Below are positions 20,934 to 30,523 of a DNA stretch of 40,975 bases, one piece after another. Every line of letters starts with the position of its first letter. Within the stretch, counting starts at the first letter, position 1. The DNA is from Auxenochlorella pyrenoidosa (Eukaryota > Chlorophyta > Trebouxiophyceae > Chlorellales > Chlorellaceae). The position numbers and the translations under genes are program-made. Below the pieces are notes generated by a model. It was given only the letters and a program-made list of their open reading frames with translations. It made no database searches and had not been told where the DNA came from. The DNA is taken from NCBI GenBank assembly GCA_001430745.1, contig KQ482063.1, positions 2,075,081 through 2,116,055 on the forward strand, written 5' to 3'.

Positions 20934-23789
20934 ATGGCGCCGCCCGGACCCCATCGCCTTGCAAACAGCAGCAGCAGCGATGAGCCCCAGGAGCTGCTGA
21001 AGGCCATCAAGAAACAGCTCCCGCGCCAGCTGCCAACGCTTGACGAGCACACGCTGGCCAAGCTCAAGGCACGCGTCCCTGCTGCCGCGTGGGGGGCATG
21101 CTGTGCAGCAACATGGGATGCAGGGGCGAGCTGCTCGATGGCAGGCACAGAATACGATTGGTCTCGTCCTGCCTGGCCATGCTACGCGCTGCTCAGCCTG
21201 CCACCACCTGTGCCGCATGTGCAGGAGCAGGCTCTGCGCAAAGCCGCCGAGCTGCAGCAGCAGGCGGCCAAGTCGGCCAAGGAGGGGCTGGCAGGGGCGC
21301 GGATGGTGGCCTCCGACATTGCGCGCGGCGACGCCAAGAGCGCCGGCGGGCGCGTGGGCGGCTGGGCGCAGCGCGCTTCCGCCTCGGCGGGCATGCTCTA
21401 CGTGGCGCGCCTGCTGGTGAGGGCGGGCGTGGGCGCAGAGGCCAGTGCGAACGCTTGCTGGGACACGCAGGCGTGCGGGCAGGCACAGTGACAGCCAGGC
21501 GGGGAGGCGACCCCGGCTGCGGACACTTGCGCCCCTTTGCCACTCCCATCCTCGTCGCCCCCTGCCACGCTGCTGCCCGCCAGGTGTGCCTGTACTTCCT
21601 GAACGGCGTGTACGACAAGCTGGACACCTGGCAGTTCATGCGGCAGCCCGAGGTGGTGGCGCGCGCGCAGCGCTGGCCGCAGCACTACCCGCGAGTCGGG
21701 TGCGGCGGGGGGGGGGGGGGGGGGGGCATGGCTTCCAGCAAAAGCAGCTCTGCAGCAGCATGGTGCTGCAGAGTGCGGCCCTGGCAGCAGCCTTTGGGCT
21801 GCTGTGCGAGGCTCCTTGCCGCGCCTGTGCTGGCGGTCTGCTTGTTGGCTTTGTCGAGGTGCTGCAGCCTGCGGCCCTCCCTCTCCTGCCACCTGCCCTC
21901 GCAGCTTCCCCTGGTTCAACGTGTCGGTGGTGCTGCCGTGCGCGGTGCTGGCGGCGCTGGGCGTGCGCGTGCTGGCCACCGCCTCTGCGCTGGTGGCCTA
22001 CGAGTTGCTGGACTCGCTGCGCCTCATCTGGACCTCGGTGGGTGGCCGGGAGGGGCGCGGGTGCAGGGGTGGGAGGAGGGCTGACAGGCGCGGGGGGGCT
22101 GGCGGCAGGGGTGGGAGGGCAGCGGCAAGCGCGGCTCCTGTTTGCCCGGTCGTCTGCACAGGTGCCCTTACCGCATACGTGGAGCTGGGCCTCCCTGGCT
22201 GTGGCCAGAGGCCTCCGCCGATCTCGCAGCCCTGGCTGCCACGCCCCCTCCTCACCCCCCCGCGCAGCTGCTGATGCTCCTCTTCAACAGCATCCAGCCC
22301 AACGAGCTGGTGGTCAAGCGCCTGGCCATGATGGGCTGCACGGCGCTGGTGCTGGCCCACAGGTGGGTGGAGGCAGCGTCAACATGCCCACCCAGCTGCA
22401 AGCAAGGGCCATGCTTGCGCACCACTGGCAGTGCTGCCAGCTGGTAACTGCCGACACATGTTGCCGTCGGCTGGGCGGCCAGCGCCTGCCCTGCCCAGCT
22501 CCCCTCCTGGGTCTCTCGCTGTGCTCCCTGTGCCAGCCTTTTCGCGCTCAGCTGCCTCCCCCGCCCTGCCCGCCTGCCCCGCGTCGCAGCATGAAGGAGC
22601 AGCGCGTGCAGATCAGCAGCTACGCGGGGCTGCTGCTGTCGGGCGGGCGGGACGAGCGGCGGCTGCCGGGGCGCGCCAAGTCGCTGGTGCTGCTGCTGGG
22701 CCGCCTGCTCATGGCCTCGCTCTTCCTCTTTGTGGGAGTCACGCAGGCAGGCGGGGCAGGGCCTGGGCAAGACTGGCGCAAGTCCTGCCAATAGCTGCGT
22801 ATGGGCGTGGCTGGACGCGAGCAGTGGTGGGAGGTGGGGGAGCAGGTGTCCCTGCCCAGCTGTGATCGCGCAGCCCTGCCTCTGCTCCCCTCCCCGCTCT
22901 CCTGCAGCTACAACGGGTGATTGCGCGGGACTTCATTCTGTGTGAGGAAGCCAACTGAGCCCGCCCCTGTCCGCCTGCCTCCCTGCATGAATGCCTGCCA
23001 CATGCTGGCTCCCAGCCGCAGTCTGCCTGCCAGAGCCCTGCCCCGCCCTGCCTGCATGACGATGGTGCATGCTGCCCGCTTCCGTTTGCAGGGAACCACA
23101 TGCCGCACTCAAAGCTGTGGGAGCGGGATGGGCATGACAACAACTGGCTGGTGAGGCTGCCGCGCCGGCGCGCCGCAGCGGGGCGCTTCCCGCACCTGGC
23201 CTGGCCCCACTTCGCCTACCAAAGTTACCGGCTTCCCACCTGCTGCATGTCCGCCCTGCTGGCTCTGCTCCTTCAATCGTTGCAAGCACCCACACCTTCA
23301 CCCCTGCAGCTGCTGGAGTTTGTGCTGGCAATACCCTTTGCGGTGGGCTTCAAGACAAGCGCTGTGGCGCGTGCGCTGGCGGCCACCCTCGCTGCCGAGG
23401 CAGTCACGTGCTGGCCATTCTGGGCAGACTGGCCCACCCGCACCTATGCAGGACACGTGCGGTGAGTGGCATGCATGCTGCCAGGCCTGCAGGCAACAAG
23501 CCGAGGCGTCCTTGCTATTTTGCTGCCACGATTTTGCTGCCTGTGCTGCCGCCACGGTCGGTGCCACCAGTGCTTCCTGCTATGTATTGACGGTATGTGT
23601 GCGGCAGGCTGCACTTGAACCATGGCCTGCAATAATGATGCAACAGCCTCTCTGCTCGTCTCCTCCATTTCCCTTTGCAGGTTGCACTTTGCCACCAACA
23701 TGGGGGTGTCGGGCGGCCTGCTGCTGCTGGCCTCGTTTGGTGCGGGGCGCTTCACGGTGGATGCGCTCCTGGCCAAGAAGAAGGAGTGA
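20934..23789 (+). CDS. SURF4: SURF4/Erv29-family ER cargo receptor
   Basis: This family of polytopic membrane proteins carries soluble cargo from ER to Golgi in COPII vesicles. Ten exons: 20934-21068, 21225-21416, 21584-21699, 21905-22037, 22268-22362, 22590-22746, 22908-22941, 23092-23150, 23310-23461 and 23681-23789 (393 residues). Hydrophobic segments include NVSVVLPCAVLAALGVRVLA, SLVLLLGRLLMASLFLFVGV and LLEFVLAIPFAVGFKT. The hallmark near the C-terminus is HFATNMGVSGGLLLLASFGAG. The last residues LLAKKKE form a di-lysine ER-retrieval signal. The first 110 residues (soluble, helical, Gln/Ala/Lys-rich) make the protein about 100 residues longer than usual family members. Intron 1 uses GCACGC, or a GT donor six bases later; intron 6 uses GCAGGC. 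The next gene is convergent, with 157 bases between. Confidence 0.88.
21707..21726 (+). repeat. G20 homopolymer near a 5' splice site
   Basis: Twenty consecutive G begin seven bases after the donor of exon 3 of the SURF4-like gene. This is a likely site of assembly length error. Confidence 0.85.
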
Positions 23790-23946
23790 GCGGCGCTGTG
23801 GGGCGGCCTGAAGCCGCATCACCGCGTGTACCAGTGATGATGCTGACCATACATGTGATTGATACCGGTGATCTGACGTCGAAAAGCTAAAAATATCAGG
23901 GTGGCTATCAGGGACACGAGAGGCGGAACTGCAGCACGCCTGCACT

Positions 23947-25238
23947 TCAGTCGAAGTACCCCAGGCCTTTGAAGTCAAAGGTGATGACCACGCTGCTGCT
24001 CGGCGGCACGCGGCACGACGTGGACAGCCCATACAGGCAGCTGTAGCCGTCTGCACGTGCAGCGGGAAGCAAGAGGGGCATGCGGCGCGGCGTGACGCCA
24101 AGGTGCACCCGGCAGAGGCCTGGCCTGGCCTGGCCTGCGCGCTGCTGCGTGTGCACCCCCCCCAAGCCCCAAGTGGGCGGGGGAGGGCCGGCCGCTGCTC
24201 ACCTTCTCCGTACGCCAGCTCGGGGGGGATGCGCACGGTGCGGATGCCGCCCTCCTTGATGGGCGGCACGCCGTCGGTGCCCAGCACCGCCAGCTCCCAG
24301 CCGGGCACCACCTGCAGGGAGGGGTTGGGTGCCCCTCATCAGCTGTCAGCATATGCTGACTGATGGCTGTCAGAACTGCCAGGCTCCCCGCTGGCCTGGA
24401 CACTCGACCAGCTTGGCTCACGCGCACAACCAGGCTGCTGCCAACATCAGCAGCCGCCGGGCGCTGCGACTCGCCTCGCCCTGGCCAAGGGTGAACTCAA
24501 AGCCGCGGCTGCCGTCGTACACCTTGCCAGTGTCGGCGACGCGTGCGGTGAAGTCGACCTCCACCTGGGGGAGAGGGGGTGGGACATGGCGAGGACTGGA
24601 GCACGAGTGGCGCACACATGGCATGCGCGCTGCCCTTGCTCAGCCTGCTGCCCGTCGGCACTGCTGGAATTGACCGTTAATGCCTCTGACCTGGTCCCCC
24701 GGCTGTGGCACGTAGTCGCCGCTGCCCTGCCGCACATCGCTGCAACAGGAGCGACGCGAGTGGGAAGGGGATCAGCCACCAATGGGCGAGTTGAAATGGC
24801 AGGACAGGGCCAGGCAATGCAGGGCCCCGTTGCCAACGAGACCCTCACCAGTATTCGATGCCGGCTGCGGTGGACTGGAACTTGCTGCAGGATGGCAAAT
24901 CCAGGAACATGGAGCGAGCCTCCGCAGCCGGCACGCCGCTGCCGAGGGCGAGCACCGCTGCAGCACCTGCAGGGAGGTTGCACAATTGGCAAGCGCCTCT
25001 GACACATTGTACGCAGTTCCACGAACTTTTCTGTCGACGTGCAAGACGGCAAGAGAGGGACCGAACGCACAACGGCATTCTGAGACCGAGTCTCACCCGC
25101 CGCAACTGCGGCTTGTTGCAGCCGGCGCATCGTGCTGATCGGGGCGATGCGGGCCGATGTAGGCCGCGGAGAAGGTGTCGGCGCGGAAGGAGGAGAAGTC
25201 GAGCTGCAGTGTGGGCGGGCGATGGCCAGGGCCTGCAT
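23947..25238 (-). CDS. Thylakoid-lumen FKBP-type peptidyl-prolyl isomerase
   Basis: The product catalyses cis-trans isomerisation of Xaa-Pro bonds, here predicted in the thylakoid lumen. Six exons: 25097-25238, 24849-24966, 24691-24739, 24475-24564, 24203-24311 and 23947-24050 (203 residues). Residues 1-36 are a Ser/Pro/Thr-rich stromal transit peptide. A twin-arginine signal follows: MRR at 37-39, a hydrophobic stretch AAAVLALGSGVP, and an A-E-A cleavage site at 62-64. The single FKBP domain has GIEYCDVRQGSGDYVPQPGD, DGSRGFEFTLGQGE, VVPGWELAVLG (the Val/Trp of the active site), RIPPELAYGEG and VVITFDFKGLGYFD. Length is normal for small lumenal FKBPs. The intron at 24312-24474 begins GCGAGT, and no GT donor would keep phase. 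Confidence 0.92.
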
Positions 25239-26383
25239 CGTGGCTCTACGTTTGATGTGCGATTGGCGAAGGATCAGTTGTCGTGGTCGATGGGTGCGAT
25301 GGCAATGGGCCATCCAAAGCCGCCGTCGGCTCAGCGGGGCCAGCGCTTGTGCCGTCACCAGCCTCTGGGCCAGGCAGCTCTCCCTGTGAGCTGTGTGCTG
25401 TGCAGCCCCATGCTGCCTACCCCGGGCCCTGATGCTGGTGTCCTGGTCAGGCTGAGCCATCAGCGCAAGGGATCCAGGCAGTATGGGCAAGGGCATGGAG
25501 GTCAACGCGCACTGGGCGTGAGCTCGGGTTCTCTGGCAAGGCGTGTCGCTATGCCACCCTCTGCTGAAGAGGGCAAGGGTGCTTCCTTGCTGCGCTGCAC
25601 CAGGGCGTGTGCCCCCGGCCCCACCCCACCCCCCACCCCATCCGCACACCGTGCGCATGCCTGCAGCTTGTGGCAGCCTTATGCAGTCCTGCCCGGAGGC
25701 CTCTGCATGCCACCCTGCTGTAGCTACAATTGCTGCTGGGCTGCGGCGCAAACATGTTCATGAGCTTGGTTGCCGGCATCCGCTGCTTTGGCGCCCATAT
25801 CAGCAGGCTCGTATCAGGAGCACATGCAGGCACCTCGCTGCACTTGCAGACCAGCCCGATGACCCGCTGCTGCCTGTGATTTGCCACGCCAAAACAGCGG
25901 CGCTGGTCTGCGAGAGCTGCCAGTCCAGACGGGGATTCCCTCAGCTCCACTCCATCTGCATGTGGCCTGCTGCGCAGGCAAAGGCGCGCTGCTACCCCTC
26001 TACAGGTCACTGGCAGTGACTTTGGGCAAGCACGAGTGGGCCTGTGCAGGCTGGTAGCAGGTGGTGGGGCAAGCACGAGCCGAGGAGGCGCCGGATGGTA
26101 CTGGGCACACTTGCCAGCAAAAACAGGCTGCCGAGGCACGCATTCCCAAAATCCCAAGCGGCGATCTCCATCATGAGTCGAGTGCCCATCTGCAATCCAC
26201 GAATGAAACTGAGCAACAGCACTCAGCAGTTGCCAACTGCTGCCCAGTGGGGGTGATATGGGCACACGCATTGAGCGGCTGCATCAGTGACCGCCAGCGG
26301 GGCGGTGCCCTGAATGATACGAATGGCAGTAAGGAGCTGGCCTCTGAGTGCTGCCTAATGCGTCGCCTTCTTGCAAATTGCTG
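25239..26383. promoter_or_regulatory. Divergent intergenic region, FKBP and glycosyltransferase fusion
   Basis: The largest gene-free stretch here (1,145 bases), between two divergent start codons. Long frames cross it (for example the minus-strand frame upstream of the FKBP start), but they show no motif, and the FKBP transit peptide starts cleanly at 25238. No RNA gene or repeat is recognised. Confidence 0.45.
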
Positions 26384-29300
26384 ATGGCCATGAAAATTGC
26401 AGTTGCGGCAGTAGGAACGCGGGGGGATGTGCAGCCGCTGCTCGGGCTTGCCGCAGCTGTGAAAGAGGGCCTCTGCAATGGAGACGGCGATACGGTCACT
26501 CTGATCACACACGCCGCTCACCAGGTGGGAGTGGCGGAACCCAACAGCATCTCCGCCGCCGCTCCGCCTGCTCTCCTTGCTGTTGTGAGATTTTTTTGGT
26601 GAGGCCTGCGTTCATCTTCCAACCTTTTCATGCAGAGCTGGGCCCAGCCTGCGGCTGTGGAAGCTGGTTTGCAGCTCCGGCTGCTGTCCAGCCCGCCTGC
26701 CCGTGTCTGGCAGGCGACAGCACAGGAGCAGGCGCGTCACGAGTCGACTGCCATGCGGCTTGCCTGGGTGGGGTGTGTGGGCAGTCCAGCTTCAGAAGAA
26801 CCGAAGGGTAAGAATCGAATTTGCACAAGGCGCGCCCTGCATTACATCCGGTGCAGAGGCCGCTGCCAGCGCCCTTGCTGCCCTGCTGCCTGCAGGGCGC
26901 TGGCACCGTTGGCGGCGGCAGCAGCAGCGAGAAGCAGCACCGCGAGGACCTCATCTCCGCCTGTGCGGCCACCCTGGGCGCCTCCCTGCCCTCCCCTGGC
27001 AGCACCGTGGCCAGCAGCAGAGCCGGGCCGGCCGCCCCACCAGCGGACCCGGCGCTGCTCATTTTTAACCTGTTTGCCCTGGAGGCGTGCCACCTGGCCG
27101 AGGCGCTGCGCATCCCCTGCATGGCGGCCTCCCCCTGCCTGGTGCCGTATGCGCCGCCCGCAGGCTTTGAGCGGCGCTTCCAGCTGGCACACCCCGGGCT
27201 GTACGAGCGGCTGCAGGCTGCCGACGAGCGACGGCGGGCTGGCTCAGGCGAGGGTCCGGTTGGGCCAGGGAGCAACACAGGAGGGTGCGCTGGTGCATGC
27301 TGGGCGTGCGCATGGCTGTTTCCTGGCGCACACCAGGTGCCATCCCTCCTTGACGTTGCAGACATGGAGCCCAGCGCACGCAGCAGCGTTGGCTGGTCTG
27401 ACGTTCGGCACTGGCTCTGGCCGCTCTTCACCGAGCGCTGGGGCCCCTGGCGGTACCACCGGCTGGGCCTGCCAGAGGTGCCGTACTCAGACTGCCCGCC
27501 GGGCCACGACCTGCCGGCCCCCCCTGCCCTGCTGTATGGCAAGTGGGGGGTTGCACGTGGCACCACCGCAGGGGCTGGAAGGGGCGACAATCGCTGCGTC
27601 GGGCCCCTCTTGACGTCGCCACACTCCGCTGTGATGTTCTCTGTGGGACGGGATCTTGAACAAGGCCTCCAAGCTCCCAGTCCACGCTCGATGCGCTGGT
27701 CCACGTGGCCTCTCCCTCTGCTGGTGCAGGCATCAGCGAGGCGGTGGTGCCACGCCCTGGCTACTGGCCGCCTTCTGCTCGCCTGTGCGGCTTCTGGAGC
27801 GCCCAGCGCTGGATTGGGGGCAGCCACCAGCAGCTGCCGACGCCGGTGCTGCAGCTGCTGGGCAGTGACGGCACAGGGGGAGCGCAGCAAGCAGCTGGAG
27901 CCGGCCAGATGTCTGCTGCCCAGCCAGAACCATCAGACGCACCTCCACTGGCAGCGCGGGCTGCACTGGCTCCCATCTGCGCAGACTTTGGCAGCATGGG
28001 CTTGCTGGGCCTGCTGCCTCGCCCACGCCTGCTGGCGTCGGTGCTTCTGGCTGCGGCACGCCTGCTGGGGCGGCGCATAGTGCTCCTCACCGCGGGCTGG
28101 CAGCCGCTGGTGGAGGCATGCAGGCAGCTGGAGGAAGAGCAGGGGCAGGGGCAGTGGCAGAGCTCCTTGCAGGAGCAGAGCGGACAACGACAGCTGCCCT
28201 GGCTGGTGGCGCTGGAGCAGCCGGTGCCGCATGACCTGCTGCTGCCGCGCTGCGCCGCCATACTGCACCACGGCGGCGCGGGCACAGTGGCAGCGGCGCT
28301 GCGCTGCGGGGCGCCGCAGCTCATCTGCCCCCTGCACTTTGACCAGCAGCAGTGGGCGGAGCGAGTGGCATGGCTGGGCTGCGGCGCGCAGCACAGCCCG
28401 GCGGCCCTGCTCCAGGAGGGCCAGCCCGAGTCGGCATCCGCTGGCGGCGGGCAGGAAGGGCGGCGGCTTCCCCCCCAGCAGGCGGTGGAGGCGGCGGCTC
28501 AGGGGCTGGCAGATGCGCTGCAGTCTCTGCTGGGAGACGAGGGCATGCGCCAGCAGTGTGCCCAGCTGCGCGATCGGCTGGCAAACGAGGATGGGGAGGC
28601 GGCGGCGGTGGCAGCGGTGCGCCAGCAGCTTGCACAGCAGGGCCAGCAGCAGGAGCACCCACCCCACGCTGTTGCCGCTGCCGGCGCTGTGTCGGCAGCC
28701 CAGGCGCCGCAGCAGCGTGTGGACCTGCCTGGCGGCCTCTCTGTGCTGTGCATCTCCCCTGGCGAGGCGGCCTTCATCCACCGAGAGGTGTTCCAGCAGG
28801 ACTGCTACTTCCCTGCTGGCATCAGCCTGGGGCCTGGCAGCGTGGTGGTGGACGCAGGTGGGTGGCCGGCCGGCCTTGCTGGGCACGTGCTGGAGCGGAT
28901 GCGTGGGTTGCTTGGCACTGGCGCTGCGGAGAGCCCCCTGCTCTGCCAGCTGCTGGCTGACGTCCACTTCCCTGCCGCCAGGCGCCAACATCGGCCTGTT
29001 TGCGCTGCGCGTGCTGCGGGACCCCCGCCTGGCGCCAGCTGTCGAGCGCCTGTACGCCTTTGAGCCGCTGCCCGCCACCGCGGATGTGCTGGAGGCCAAC
29101 CTGCGAGAGCACGGTGTGGCTGACAAGGTGCAGGGGGCATGCTGGGAGGCGCGGTCGGCGCCGGGATGAGGCACCCCTTGGGGTTGCTTCGACAGTGGTA
29201 AAGCCATGTGTGCTGTGTTGTCAGGAGCGCGCGTCTGACTATTGCTGTAGGTGGGAAGGAGCATATGACAGTGAGCGGGGGTGCATGGAGTACGGCCCTT

Positions 29301-30325
29301 CCCAAACTAGAGCCTTCCTGGACAGGCGGTTTCCCGATGCTACTTGCCGCCCTCTGTTGCTGTTGCAGGCCACGGTGTTGCGTTGCAGCCTGCATTCCGC
29401 TCCGGGCTCCCTCCCTTTCACCTTCTACCCAGCCATGCCCGGGAACAGCACGGCAGCGCCTGCAGAGAAGTGGGAGCATCAGCGGCCCGCCATGGCGGCG
29501 CTGATGGGCCCGGCCGCCGCGGATTCCTGCTTCCAGGGCGCTGCCACGTGAGTGCAGGGGGGGGGGGGGGCAGTGCGGGCTGTGCCATGCACCAGCAACA
29601 CCAGCAGGGGTTGATGTAGGCTTGGCTCCTTTTAAGCCCACCAAATCCACCTGGAACCTTCTGTCCAGAGCTGAAGAGAACGGCTCTCTTCTGCATGCCT
29701 GCTGCCACATGTGCGTGGCGCCGCAGGGTCGAGTGCCCCGTCACCACGCTGGCGCGCTTTGCCCAGGAGCAGCGCCTGTGGCGCATCGACCTGCTCAAGG
29801 CGAGGCCGGGAGCTGAGCCGCTGAGCCAGGCCACGCGCACAGGGGCAGCGTGGTCCATGTTGCTGCTGCCGGCCAGCCATGCCCACACGTGTTTCGCACT
29901 TGCTTGTCTTCATGCATGCACCTTATGGTCGAGTGGGCATGCTTGTCACCCTGCCTGCCCAACGTGCCCCTGCAGGTGGATGTGGAAGGCAGCGAGCTGG
30001 AGGTGCTCCGTGGCCTGGATTCCAGCACCTGGCGCCTTGTGCGGCAGGTGGCAGCAGAGGTGGGTTGGACCTGGGCCTGCATGCCATGCATCGCAGCTTC
30101 CCTGACGGTGCCGAGCGGCCCTGCGTCAATCCTGGAATGGGTCCTCCCAAATTCACCTCCATTTTGCTTCCCCGTGGACAGGTGCACGATGTGGGCGACC
30201 GGGTGGCAGCGACCAGCAGGCTGCTGGAGGCAGCGGGGTTTGCGGTGCACGCCGAGCGCGCGCACGGGCCCGTCGGCAACTGGCTGCTCTTTGCATGGCA
30301 GCTGCCTCACGGCGGTGATGAATGA
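26384..30325 (+). CDS. Family 1 glycosyltransferase fused to FkbM methyltransferase
   Basis: Two enzymes in one 851-residue frame. Exons: 26384-26524, 26636-26767, 26896-27247, 27362-27538, 27730-28857, 28982-29127, 29369-29547, 29727-29799, 29976-30059 and 30182-30325. The N-terminal half resembles sterol/lipid UDP-glycosyltransferases: KIAVAAVGTRGDVQPLLGL at 4-22, LYGISEAVVPRPGYWP near 264-279, and the donor-binding HHGGAGT at 447-453 followed by PLHFDQQQWAERV. The C-terminal part (about 600-851) is an FkbM-type SAM methyltransferase: GSVVVDAGANIGLFALRV near 637-654 (motif I), YAFEPLP, IDLLKVDVEGSELEVLRGLD around 771-790, and a final WLLFAW strand. Domains are joined inside one uninterrupted exon (27730-28857). 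Donor and acceptor are inferred as UDP-sugar plus a sterol or lipid, then O-methylation of the sugar or aglycone. Exon 2's 3' end and exon 3's 3' end (27247 or 27253) are uncertain. Confidence 0.85.
29557..29570 (+). repeat. G14 homopolymer near a 5' splice site
   Basis: Fourteen consecutive G nine bases after the GTGAGT donor of exon 7 of the glycosyltransferase-FkbM gene. Confidence 0.85.
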
Positions 30326-30523
30326 TAAGGTTCTTGTCAGACATTCACGAAGGGCAGACATCGGTATAGACAGCCTGTGTTTTGAGCACAGGGCTTTGTT
30401 GTGCGTGCTGGCATGCAGCCTCCAGCCATGGCTAGCCAACACGCCGTGCTCGCCGCTGCTCCGCTGCAGCGCCAGGAGTGGCATGGACGCTACCCTTATT
30501 TGCAATCCTGATCTTCCTTTGCA

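Noticed and set aside
24447..25751. 434-codon minus-strand frame covering the FKBP start
   Set aside because: It contains the FKBP transit peptide, but its upstream part has no motif and its downstream part reads through introns. The ATG at 25238 begins a normal bipartite lumenal targeting sequence.
26628..27890. 420-codon minus-strand frame opposite the glycosyltransferase
   Set aside because: Antisense shadow of verified exons; no domain and no splice partners.
27933..29264. 443-codon minus-strand frame opposite the fusion junction
   Set aside because: Antisense to the exon that carries HHGGAGT and VVVDAG; Leu/Gln/Arg-rich shadow with no domain.
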